Source: an uncultured Fibrobacter sp. (GTDB lineage Bacteria; Fibrobacterota; Fibrobacteria; Fibrobacterales; Fibrobacteraceae). From it: DNA of 8,356 nt. The notes below the pieces were generated by a model. It was not told the DNA's origin. It saw only the letters and a list, made by a program, of their open reading frames with translations, and did not search any database. The position numbers and the translations under genes were made by a program. The stretch lies in assembly GCF_937877005.1 (NCBI RefSeq), contig NZ_CALEFV010000127.1, positions 1 to 8,356 of the forward strand, written 5' to 3'. Shown in pieces: positions 1 to 6,266 of this stretch (its first letter is position 1; each line of letters opens with the position of its first letter).

Positions 1-687
1 TGCAGGAGCGGGTTCAGGTGCCGGGGCCGGAGCGGGCTCGGGTGCAGGAGCCGGAGCGGGTTCAGGTGCCGGGGCCGGTTCAGGTTCGGGTGCAGGAGCC
101 GGAGCGGGTTCCTGGTACGTGTCCATCGAACGGGAATAGCTGTCGGAATCGCCACCCGGGTTACCGATATCGTCGTTCTTGCTCATGTCTACCCACCAGG
201 CAAAATTGAGGGGCGACAGAACCTGCTTGCCGTAAGCCTGTGCATTGGCGTTGCTTTCGAAGTAGCCTACGCGGATGCGGTAATAGGTGCCTTCCAGTTC
301 GCCCGGATTTTCGACTTCGGCGATGTAGGCCTTGATGTTGTTTTCGGCGAGTTTCTTGATGATGCCGTCGGCAGCCTTCTTGGAGGACTGGATGCTGACC
401 TGCACGACATAGTCTCCCTTGTCCTGGGGTACGACTTCATTTGCGGATGCTGCTGCGGGGGCGCTAGCTTCCGGAGCGGGTTCGTTCTTGGCGTCGTTTG
501 CGCCAGAAAGGGATTGGATGGGGACCAGTTCGGGTTCGTCGGCCTTCGGCTGTTCCGCCGGTTTGGGTGCGGGAGCCTGTGCGGCAGGCTTTGCCGGTTC
601 CATTTTCGGGACTTCTTCTTCGTCGCAAGCGGTGAACAATGAGCATGCCAAAACGACACTGCCCAAGGTCAAAAGCGTTTTTTTCAT
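1..687 (-). CDS. SPOR-domain lipoprotein with Pro/Ala/Glu-rich tail (3' end beyond window)
   Basis: The reading frame runs from ATG at 687 to the window edge, 229 codons without a stop, so the C-terminus is missing. Residues 1-20 form a lipoprotein signal peptide (MKKTLL, hydrophobic core) ending in the lipobox L-F-T-A before Cys21, with acidic residues D22-E25 after it. Residues 26-90 are a Pro/Ala-rich linker. Residues 91-170 look like a SPOR domain (DYVVQVSIQ at 92-100, YYRIRVGYF at 135-143), a fold that in other proteins binds denuded peptidoglycan glycans. From residue 193 a PAPEP-type repeat begins and continues out of the window. A GGAG ribosome site (694-697) lies about 6 nt before the ATG. 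I infer an envelope lipoprotein tied to the cell wall or septum. SPOR domains are usually C-terminal, so the long tail is unusual. Its orientation in the outer or inner membrane cannot be told. Confidence 0.88.
   Translation of the reverse strand, partial: MKKTLLTLGSVVLACSLFTACDEEEVPKMEPAKPAAQAPAPKPAEQPKADEPELVPIQSLSGANDAKNEPAPEASAPAAASANEVVPQDKGDYVVQVSIQSSKKAADGIIKKLAENNIKAYIAEVENPGELEGTYYRIRVGYFESNANAQAYGKQVLSPLNFAWWVDMSKNDDIGNPGGDSDSYSRSMDTYQEPAPAPAPEPEPAPAPEPAPAPAPEPAPAPAPEPAPA
5..110. repeat. 48-bp-period tandem repeat coding for PAPEP tail
   Basis: A 26-bp exact repeat occurs at 5-30 and 53-78, and a 20-bp exact repeat at 43-62 and 91-110, all with a period of 48 bp (16 codons). It lies within the minus-strand lipoprotein gene and encodes its Pro/Ala/Glu tail. 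The period is a multiple of three, so loss or gain of a unit keeps the frame. The array touches the window edge, so its full copy number is unknown. Confidence 0.85.
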
Positions 688-740
688 CCAAATCTCCATT
701 TTTTTCGAAAAACAACGTAAAAAAGCAAGCTTTTTGCAGA

Positions 741-769
741 AATATACATAAGTCTTTGATAATACGCAA
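741..769 (-). promoter_or_regulatory. Sigma-70-type promoter for the SPOR lipoprotein
   Basis: On the minus strand, TTGCGT (764-769) and TATATT (741-746) are separated by exactly 17 nt. A start near 735 would give a leader of roughly 48 nt before the ATG at 687. Identified by eye from spacing and hexamers. Confidence 0.6.
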
Positions 770-816
770 GTTAAATCCACCAAAATACGCCGAAAAAAAG
801 ACATTTCCGGCACCCC

Positions 817-845
817 TTGACGAAATCAGCGCAAATAAATATATT
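817..845 (+). promoter_or_regulatory. Sigma-70-type promoter for rpsU
   Basis: TTGACG (817-822) and TATATT (840-845) are separated by exactly 17 nt. Transcription would start near 852, about 37 nt before the rpsU GTG. It is divergent from the lipoprotein promoter, with the two -35 boxes 47 bp apart. The 201-bp region between the two genes is AT-rich and holds nothing else I can support. Confidence 0.7.
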
Positions 846-888
846 TGGCTATCCAAAAACGAATTTCTAATTTAACCAAAGGATAATC

Positions 889-1098
889 GTGATCGGCGTA
901 ATTGTTAAGTCCAACGAACCTTTTGAACGCGCTCTCAAGCGTTTTACCAAGTCCTGCGAAAAGAACGGCATCATTTCCGATGTCAAGAAGCGCCAGCGCT
1001 TCGAAAAGCCTTCTGAAGAAAAGAAGCGTATCGAAACGGCCGCCCGTCGCAAGCGCTTGAAAGAAATCGCTGACCAGAACCGCAAGCGCCTCTACTAA
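889..1098 (+). CDS. rpsU: 30S ribosomal protein S21
   Basis: A 69-residue, strongly basic protein with the S21 signature near the N-terminus (NEPFERALKRFTKSCEKNG, residues 9-27) and a Lys/Arg-rich helical C-terminal half ending RKRLY. S21 sits on the 30S platform near the 3' end of 16S rRNA, where it helps mRNA initiation. The start is GTG at 889: the family N-terminus begins here, and AAAGGA (878-883) lies 5 nt upstream. No in-frame ATG fits the family better. It is the first gene after a strong promoter and is followed on the same strand by a yqeY-like gene, a pairing seen in many bacteria. The downstream spacer is unusually rich in stem-loops. Length is normal for the family. Confidence 0.95.
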   Translation: MIGVIVKSNEPFERALKRFTKSCEKNGIISDVKKRQRFEKPSEEKKRIETAARRKRLKEIADQNRKRLY

Positions 1099-1255
1099 TT
1101 GACGCCTGGCTTCCCAGGTTGTTAGAGGTCGCCCGCGAATTTCAATGGGCATTCGTTTAGTGATGAGTCGTCGGTCTGGGACCGGTGGCTCGTTGCGTGT
1201 TTTTAGAGGTATCACCTAAATGCTAGGACGGGGCGTAATCCGTCTGGGGTAAAAC
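1099..1255 (+). other. Stem-loop-rich spacer between rpsU and yqeY
   Basis: This 157-nt spacer is markedly more GC-rich than the other intergenic regions here. Hairpins visible by eye are CCTGG/CCAGG with a CTTC loop (1105-1118), CGGTC/GACCG with a TGG loop (1172-1184), and GACGG/CCGTC with an 8-nt loop (1227-1244). A bulged TTTA..GGT/ACC..TAAA element spans 1202-1220. The octamer TTAGAGGT occurs twice (1122-1129, 1203-1210). No hairpin is followed by a T-run, so none is a clear intrinsic terminator. It may be a structured leader for the downstream genes or an RNA processing region. Function unknown. Confidence 0.45.
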
Positions 1256-1726
1256 ATGAGCAGTGCATTGCTGACAAAGATTAAAGACGATATCAAGGCC
1301 GCCATGAAGGCGCACGATTCCGAAACTCTCGGAACGCTCCGTACCCTCCATTCCGACATCAAGAACGAAGCCATGAAGAATGGTGCCACTCCGGCACAGA
1401 TCGAAGAAACCATTACCGACGAGATGTGCGTCGACGTCCTTGCCCGTAGCGTCAAGCAGAAGCAAGAAGCTATCGACATCCTCACGAAGGGCGGCTTCAT
1501 GGACAAGATTCCGGCCGAAGAAGCGATCATTGCCCTGTACCGCAAGTACATGCCTGCCGAAATGACTGAAGACGAAGTTAAGGCGCTCATTGCCGAAATC
1601 AAGGCCGCGACCGGAGCTTCCAGTCCGAAGGACATGGGCAAGATCATGAAGGAACTTTCCCCGAAGGTCAAGGGCCGTTTCGACGCCAAGCGCGCATCTG
1701 CCTTGGTGCAGGATGCGTTGAAGTAA
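1256..1726 (+). CDS. yqeY: GatB/YqeY-domain protein
   Basis: A 156-residue protein matching the YqeY family over its whole length, which is about 150 residues in most bacteria. Recognisable stretches are LRTLHSDIKNEAMKNG (residues 28-43), the helical EAIDIL..GG segment (71-80), YRKYMPAEMTEDEV (94-107), and the C-terminal GASSPKDMGKIMKELSPKVKGR block (about 119-140). The family resembles the helical C-terminal region of the GatB amidotransferase subunit, which touches tRNA. The free-standing protein has no firmly established reaction, so an RNA/tRNA-related role is an inference. The ATG at 1256 is preceded by TGGGGT (1245-1250), a usable ribosome site. It follows rpsU and is followed after 18 nt by a regulator gene, suggesting one transcript. 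Confidence 0.9.
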   Translation: MSSALLTKIKDDIKAAMKAHDSETLGTLRTLHSDIKNEAMKNGATPAQIEETITDEMCVDVLARSVKQKQEAIDILTKGGFMDKIPAEEAIIALYRKYMPAEMTEDEVKALIAEIKAATGASSPKDMGKIMKELSPKVKGRFDAKRASALVQDALK

Positions 1727-1744
1727 ACCTTCTATCTTTTGGTC

Positions 1745-3277
1745 ATGCCAGACCGCGAACAATCGAAAATTCAGGAACTGGAGCTGCTCTACAAGATCAG
1801 CTCCATTTTGAACCAGAGTCTGGATTTCGAAAATGTCGCTCACCCGATCCTCGAAGTGGTGGAATCCACAATGGGCGTGGAGCATGCGACCCTTACCTTA
1901 TACAACCGCCATACCGGCGAAATCTCCATTGAAATTGCTGAAGGCCTTTCGAGCCGTCAGGCTCGCAAGGGCCGCTACAAGGTGGGCGAGGGTATTACAG
2001 GACGTGTGGTCGAAACAGGTAAGCCCGTCATCATTCCCTCTGTAGGTAAGGATCCGGACTTCCTCGACCGTACCGGTCGTGGCAAGGATGAAAACAAGGC
2101 GTTCCTCTGCGTGCCCGTCATCATGGAGCACCAGGTCATTGGCGCCTTCAGTGCCGACGTAAAAGATCCTGTCGAAGATGAACTTCCCGAAAAGCTTCGG
2201 TTGTTAGAAATTATTGCGCAGATGCTTGCGGCAGCTCTCAAGCTGCGCCGTGAAGCCCGTGAAGAAACCGAGATTCTCAAGGCCGAAAACGAACGACTCA
2301 CGCTCGAGCTCAAGGATCGTTTCAAGCCTGATAATATTATAGGCCGCTCTAGCGAAATGCTGCGCGTCTACGACCAGATTGATCAGGTTTCCAGAAGCCC
2401 CCTCCCCGCACTGATCGTGGGTGAAGTCGGCACGGGCAAGGGGCTTGTCGCCGAGGCAATTCATTATCGTTCCGATCGCAGCATGGGCCCGTTCGTCCGC
2501 GTCCACTGCGCATCGATGCCTGAGTCGGTATTGGATCGCGAACTGTTCGGCATCGAGCGCGGCGCCCTGGTGGGCGTGGTGTCCGAGACACCCGGCCGCG
2601 TCGAACAGGCGGTCGACGGCACGCTGTTCCTTGACGAAGTCGGCGAACTATCGCCGAATCTTCAGGTGAAACTTCTTCGCCTGTTGCAGCAGGGCGAGGT
2701 CGAACGCATCGGTGCTCGCATTGCCAAAAAAGTAAATGTTCGCGTGATTGCGGCAACTACCAAGAACTTGCAGCAGATGGTGGAAGAAGGAAACTTCCGC
2801 GAAGACCTTTACTATCAGTTGCACATCTTTCCGATTTACGTTCCGCCTCTTAGAAACCGAAAGACAGATATCGTACTTCTGGCGGATCACTTTGTGGAAC
2901 ATTACTGCCGTCTGGTCGGGAAGAATGTCCGTCGCCTCGCACGCACGACCATCAACATGCTCATGAGCTATCCGTGGCCAGGCAATGTCCGTGAACTCGA
3001 AAATGGTATCGAACGCGCCGTACTCGTTGCCGACGAAGATGTTATCTATCCGCACCATTTCCCGACCACGCTCCAGACCGCTGAAACAAGCGATACGCCC
3101 GTTTCCGGAAATCTCAAGCGTATGGTGGAAGCCTATGAAAAGGACATCATCTGTGATGCCCTCAAGAGTAGCAAGGGAAAAGTAGCTGCCGCAGCGCGCA
3201 GTCTCTCTACGACTCCGCGCATTCTTACATATAAAATAAAGCAACTAGATATCGATCTAGCTGCTTTCGGAAAATAA
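1745..3277 (+). CDS. GAF-AAA+-Fis transcriptional regulator, NifA class, with degenerate GAFTGA loop
   Basis: 510 residues in the classic three-part layout: GAF sensor (about 10-165), a charged probable coiled-coil linker (166-195), AAA+ ATPase (about 196-440), and a Fis-type helix-turn-helix (about 458-504, with TPRILTYKIKQ at 490-500). Walker A is GEVGTGKG (226-233, usually GESGTGKE), Walker B is TLFLDE (293-298), and WPGNVREL is intact (411-418). The loop that normally reads GAFTGA and contacts sigma-54 reads GALVGV (273-278). The second conserved arginine of the FREDLYYRL motif (PspF R168 position) is Gln358; the first, Arg352, is kept. It may therefore not activate sigma-54 promoters, or may do so atypically. 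The GAF ligand is unknown. ATG at 1745 was chosen because family similarity starts there; TTG at 1739 is possible. Neither has a Shine-Dalgarno, so translation may be coupled to yqeY. Confidence 0.9.
   Translation: MPDREQSKIQELELLYKISSILNQSLDFENVAHPILEVVESTMGVEHATLTLYNRHTGEISIEIAEGLSSRQARKGRYKVGEGITGRVVETGKPVIIPSVGKDPDFLDRTGRGKDENKAFLCVPVIMEHQVIGAFSADVKDPVEDELPEKLRLLEIIAQMLAAALKLRREAREETEILKAENERLTLELKDRFKPDNIIGRSSEMLRVYDQIDQVSRSPLPALIVGEVGTGKGLVAEAIHYRSDRSMGPFVRVHCASMPESVLDRELFGIERGALVGVVSETPGRVEQAVDGTLFLDEVGELSPNLQVKLLRLLQQGEVERIGARIAKKVNVRVIAATTKNLQQMVEEGNFREDLYYQLHIFPIYVPPLRNRKTDIVLLADHFVEHYCRLVGKNVRRLARTTINMLMSYPWPGNVRELENGIERAVLVADEDVIYPHHFPTTLQTAETSDTPVSGNLKRMVEAYEKDIICDALKSSKGKVAAAARSLSTTPRILTYKIKQLDIDLAAFGK
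3229..3267 (-). terminator. Intrinsic terminator of the barrel-protein gene, inside the regulator CDS
   Basis: Read on the minus strand, arms at 3255-3267 and 3238-3250 form a continuous 13-bp stem (AAAGCAGCTAGAT with its partner, including one G-U pair) around a 4-nt loop. The U-rich tail AUUUUAUAU (3229-3237) follows. It starts 22 nt after the barrel gene's stop codon. On the plus strand the same pair is an A-C mismatch and no T-run follows, so the element fits minus-strand termination only. Confidence 0.65.
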
Positions 3278-3289
3278 GAAATCTTCTAC

Positions 3290-3904
3290 TTAGTTGAATG
3301 TGGCGGAGAACATCACGTTGATGCCGTAGGCGGACATGTCGCCAGCATCGTGCTTGTCGTCGGCAGATCCGTAGGTAAAGGCGGCTGATACGCCGAGACC
3401 CCAGTTTTCGCTAACCCACCATTCCTTACCGGCACCGACCTGGAAACCGAATCCTGTTTCAGAGGCTCCATCGACTTTGTTATCGTTGTCGGTATTGTCA
3501 CTGTTGGTAAACTGAGCTGTACCGACAGATGCGGTGACAAAGAAATTCGCAGGAAGATAGTAGGTGACGCCGATGCCGAGAAGGCTCATGTTTTCGCTAA
3601 GGTCCGAAGTCGAGATTTTTTCGTCTTCATAGATGATATCCATGTCGTTCATGCAGGAGACGCCTGCGATTGTGGCATGCAACAGGGTGTTGGGGGCGAT
3701 TCTTCCGCCAAGTTTGATGTCGAATTCGGTAGCGCCGCCCTTAGCTTCCAGATCCGGGGCGAACTTGGTCGATGCGCTATATTCAAAACTCTGGTAGCCG
3801 AAACCCAGGGAAAGGTTCAGGAAAAATCCGTCATGGGTTTGCGGGGCCGATTCGGCAAAGCAGAACGCAGCGGCCGTTGCAATAAGAATAAGTAGCTTTT
3901 TCAT
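3290..3904 (-). CDS. Small outer-membrane beta-barrel protein
   Basis: 204 residues with a signal peptide (MKKLLILIATAAAFCFA, likely cut after Ala17). The mature part of about 185 residues is made of alternating amphipathic, Gly/aromatic-rich strands, for example GFFLNLSLGFGYQSFEY (26-42), TEFDIKLGGRI (59-69), SLLGIGVTYYL (107-117), NFFVTASVGTAQF (120-132), GFGFQVGAGKEWWV (151-164), GLGVSAAFTYGSA (169-181) and YGINVMFSATF (193-203). That size and pattern suit an eight-stranded OmpA/OmpW-like barrel in the outer membrane. An Asp/Asn-rich stretch (133-147) probably forms a surface loop. A strong GAGGAG site (3911-3916) sits 6 nt before the ATG. The chain ends in Phe-Asn, one residue past the usual terminal Phe. 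Function unknown. It is monocistronic and convergent with the upstream regulator, with only 12 bp between stop codons. Confidence 0.8.
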   Translation of the reverse strand: MKKLLILIATAAAFCFAESAPQTHDGFFLNLSLGFGYQSFEYSASTKFAPDLEAKGGATEFDIKLGGRIAPNTLLHATIAGVSCMNDMDIIYEDEKISTSDLSENMSLLGIGVTYYLPANFFVTASVGTAQFTNSDNTDNDNKVDGASETGFGFQVGAGKEWWVSENWGLGVSAAFTYGSADDKHDAGDMSAYGINVMFSATFN

Positions 3905-3931
3905 GATGTTCTCCTCTTTTAAAAAGAATTT

Positions 3932-3960
3932 GTTCTAAAAGATAGCAAACGATTTGTCAA
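3932..3960 (-). promoter_or_regulatory. Sigma-70-type promoter for the barrel-protein gene
   Basis: On the minus strand, consensus TTGACA (3955-3960) and TAGAAC (3932-3937, 4 of 6 matches) are separated by exactly 17 nt. A start near 3925 leaves a leader of about 20 nt, enough to hold the GAGGAG ribosome site. Confidence 0.6.
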
Positions 3961-4043
3961 AATCAAGTATTTTTGGTGTTAAAAAGGGACCTTTGACCCC
4001 TCGTTTTGCTTCTGACCTCCTGTAATCAACTGCTTTCTAATTC

Positions 4044-4049
4044 TATATT
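4044..4049 (+). promoter_or_regulatory. tyrS: Probable -10 box of the tyrS operon
   Basis: TATATT at 4044-4049 is the same -10 hexamer used by three other promoters in this window. It would start transcription near 4056, about 24 nt before the tyrS ATG. The sequence 17 nt upstream (TGTAAT, 4021-4026) is a poor -35 box, so this promoter is weaker or needs help. TTGACC at 3993-3998 is too far away. Confidence 0.45.
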
Positions 4050-4079
4050 TGCTCTTTGTAAAAAACAAAAGGAATTAAA

Positions 4080-5297
4080 ATGCAATTTCGTCCTGTAAAA
4101 GAACAGCTTGAGATTTTGATGCGCGGTGTTATCGATGTTGTGCCGCAAGATGAACTTGAAAAGAAACTTCAGAAGTCTTACGATACCGGTGTTCCTCTTC
4201 GTGTGAAGATGGGCGTTGACCCCACCGCCCCGGATGTGCACTTCGGCCACACGGTGGTGATGCGCAAGCTCCGCCAGTTCCAGGATTTGGGCCATACCGT
4301 CGTGCTCATCGTGGGAGACTACACTGCCCAGATTGGCGACCCCAGCGGCCGCAACAAGGCCCGTCCGCGCCTCACCCACGAACAGGTGCTCGAGAACGCG
4401 AAGGAATACCAGGAACAGTTCTTTAAGGTGGTGCGCCGCGATCAGGTGGAAATCCACTACAACGGCGAATGGTTCTCTAAGCTCCCGTTCAGCAAGGTGA
4501 CCGAACTCATGGGCCAGTTCACCGTGGCCCAGATGCTCGAACGCGAGGACTTCCACAACCGCTACACGGCCAACACGCCCATCAGCCTGCACGAGTTCAT
4601 GTACCCCATGATGCAGGGCTACGATTCCGTGGCCATCAAGAGCGACGTGGAACTGGGCGGCACCGACCAGAAGTTCAACGTGCTTCGCGGTCGCGATTTG
4701 CAGCTTTTCGAAGGCATGGAACCGCAGATCGGTCTCTTCATGCCGATCCTCCTCGGTACCGACGGCAAGGTCAAGATGTCTAAGTCCATCGGTAACTACG
4801 TGGGCCTGAACGAACCCGCCGATGTGATGTACCACAAGATTTACAGCCTCGCCGACAGCATCGTCGAGAACTGGTTCGAGCTCCTCACCAACATCCCGCT
4901 TGCAGAAATCAAGCAGATGATGGCAGACATTGCCGCAGGCAAGATGAACCCGAATGATGCCAAGCACCGCCTCGCCATCGACATCGTGACGCAGTACTAC
5001 GGCGCAGAAGCCGCCGAGGCCGCCGCTGCCAAGGAACGCGAAATCCACAGCGGGAACGCCATCCCGAGCGATGCTGCCGAATGCAGCGTGGCGGCCGGCA
5101 CCTACGGAGCACTCGACCTGCTCGTAGAAATCAAGGCCTTTGCAAGCAAAGGCGAAGCCCGCCGCATGGTCCAGAACGGCGGCGTGAAGATTGCCGGCGA
5201 AAAGCTCGCTGACCCGCAGGCTTCCTTTGAAATCAAGGGTGCTGACCAGCTGGTTATCCAGGTGGGCAAGCGCAAGTTCTTCAAGGTGAACTTTTAG
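4080..5297 (+). CDS. tyrS: Tyrosyl-tRNA synthetase
   Basis: 405-residue class I aminoacyl-tRNA synthetase that charges tRNA-Tyr using ATP in the cytoplasm. The nucleotide-binding HIGH motif appears as HFGH (54-57) in MGVDPTAPDVHFGH. The tyrosine pocket region is QGYDS (179-183) and GGTDQKFN (193-200). The KMSKS loop is intact (232-236, in DGKVKMSKSIGNYVG). A C-terminal S4 RNA-binding domain covers about 343-403 (SKGEARRMVQNGGVKIAGEK). The HFGH variant, the KMSKS form and the length suit the second bacterial TyrRS type (TyrZ-like) better than the classic E. coli or Bacillus type. ATG at 4080 has AAAGGA (4068-4073) 6 nt upstream. It heads a tight gene cluster whose next gene's ribosome site overlaps its TAG stop. 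No T-box leader is seen; the upstream space is too short. Confidence 0.96.
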   Translation: MQFRPVKEQLEILMRGVIDVVPQDELEKKLQKSYDTGVPLRVKMGVDPTAPDVHFGHTVVMRKLRQFQDLGHTVVLIVGDYTAQIGDPSGRNKARPRLTHEQVLENAKEYQEQFFKVVRRDQVEIHYNGEWFSKLPFSKVTELMGQFTVAQMLEREDFHNRYTANTPISLHEFMYPMMQGYDSVAIKSDVELGGTDQKFNVLRGRDLQLFEGMEPQIGLFMPILLGTDGKVKMSKSIGNYVGLNEPADVMYHKIYSLADSIVENWFELLTNIPLAEIKQMMADIAAGKMNPNDAKHRLAIDIVTQYYGAEAAEAAAAKEREIHSGNAIPSDAAECSVAAGTYGALDLLVEIKAFASKGEARRMVQNGGVKIAGEKLADPQASFEIKGADQLVIQVGKRKFFKVNF

Positions 5298-5305
5298 AGG
5301 CCGTC

Positions 5306-6262
5306 ATGGCGCAGGAAATTCTCATACTTGGTCTAAATCCCGCCTGGCAGCGTCTGTTCTTCCTGGACAAGTTTACGCCGGGCGAGGTGCACCGTATCAA
5401 GAAGGTCGAAGAATACGCTTCGGGTAAGGGTATCAACTGCGGAAGGGTGCTTCAGCTGTTGGGCGGAACGCCCGTGATGATGCATTTCCTGGGCTCCGAG
5501 CATGGTTCCCGCATCTTTGATGAAATTTCTTCCTGTGGAATACAGCAGGCTCCCGTCTGGATTGGGGAACCCACTCGAATTTGTACGACCGTGGTCAGTG
5601 AGGGCGTCTCGACAGAATTGATCGAGCCGTCGCCGGTGCTTGCAGAAAATGAGAACGAAGACTTTATCCAGACGCTAAACGAATACTGGAGCTCGACGCA
5701 AAGAGTTGCTTTGTGCGGAACCTTCCCCAAAGGCTTTGACGTTTCGCTCATCAACAGTCTTGATTTTACTGGCAAGAAAATCTACGTTGATGCCATCGAG
5801 AATATTGAATCCTGGCTGGAAAAGGGTGTCGAACTTTTGAAAATCAATTTGCAGGAATACTGCAAGCTTCTTTCGAATCTCGGCTTGCCGCTGGTGATGT
5901 CCAGTCCTCAGTTCTGGAAGATGACTGCGACTGCTGTACTGGAACGGCTTCCAATCAAGTCTCTGGTTGTGACCGATGGGGAGTCTCCGGTGCGTGCATT
6001 TCGCCTTGTCGAAAAGAAGTTCCAAGGAGTTGAACTGGTTCCGCCCGCAATCCAGGTGAAAAACAGCGTCGGTGCCGGTGACTCGTTTTTCGCGGGTTGG
6101 CTGTATGCCGATAGTCAGGAATTGGATTTCGAGGAATGTCTGATCAAGGCGACTGCAGTGGCTGCGGCGCGTTGCGAGGTGGATCGTCCCTGGAATCTCA
6201 AGATGGATCGTGTCAAGGAGTTTGAGTCCGCGCTGGCGGAAAGTATCGAAAAAATGGAATAG
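5306..6262 (+). CDS. PfkB-family sugar-phosphate kinase (1-phosphofructokinase/LacC-like)
   Basis: 318 residues, normal length for the hexose-phosphate branch of the PfkB (ribokinase-like) family, which phosphorylates fructose-1-P, tagatose-6-P or fructose-6-P with ATP. Family signature 1 is SGKGINCGRVLQLLGG (39-54). Signature 2 is NSVGAGDSFFAG (253-264), with the catalytic base Asp259 present. The substrate-side motif near the N-terminus normally reads NPxxD but here reads NPAWQ (11-15), so the sugar-contacting Asp is Gln15. That makes the exact substrate uncertain, and I give no gene symbol. It follows tyrS after 8 nt; its AGAGG ribosome site (5296-5300) overlaps the tyrS stop codon. It is followed by mqnB after 4 nt, so all three are almost certainly co-transcribed. 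A functional link to menaquinone synthesis is not evident. Confidence 0.85.
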   Translation: MAQEILILGLNPAWQRLFFLDKFTPGEVHRIKKVEEYASGKGINCGRVLQLLGGTPVMMHFLGSEHGSRIFDEISSCGIQQAPVWIGEPTRICTTVVSEGVSTELIEPSPVLAENENEDFIQTLNEYWSSTQRVALCGTFPKGFDVSLINSLDFTGKKIYVDAIENIESWLEKGVELLKINLQEYCKLLSNLGLPLVMSSPQFWKMTATAVLERLPIKSLVVTDGESPVRAFRLVEKKFQGVELVPPAIQVKNSVGAGDSFFAGWLYADSQELDFEECLIKATAVAAARCEVDRPWNLKMDRVKEFESALAESIEKME

Positions 6263-6266
6263 CGCT

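Noticed and set aside
18..209. Plus-strand frame across the 48-bp repeat
   Set aside because: The minus-strand frame gives a coherent lipoprotein with signal peptide and SPOR domain; the plus-strand one is low-complexity repeat translation.
719..735. AAAAAGC-AA-GCTTTTT inverted repeat in the lipoprotein leader
   Set aside because: Loop of two bases and an almost pure A-T stem; it sits in the untranslated leader and has no T-run acting as a terminator.
1099..1127. TTGACG right after the rpsU stop as a -35 box for yqeY
   Set aside because: The bases 17 nt downstream (TTAGAG) are a poor -10 box, and shifting by one does not help.
1145..1219. Possible 24-codon peptide gene in the rpsU-yqeY spacer
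   Set aside because: ATG to TAA is open and basic, but there is no ribosome site and the length is easily reached by chance; the spacer is better described as stem-loop-rich.
1223..1885. 220-codon minus-strand frame opposite yqeY and the regulator start
   Set aside because: Shadow of two well-supported plus-strand genes; no domain, signal or ribosome site supports it.
3853..3904. Lipoprotein signal in the barrel protein (Cys15)
   Set aside because: Residues before Cys15 are A-A-F, which does not fit a lipobox, and the rest is a beta-barrel, so a normal signal peptide cut after Ala17 is preferred.
4026..5048. 340-codon minus-strand open frame opposite tyrS
   Set aside because: It lies opposite a fully supported tyrS, has no recognisable domains and a His/Val/Leu-rich composition typical of reading the reverse of GC-biased codons.
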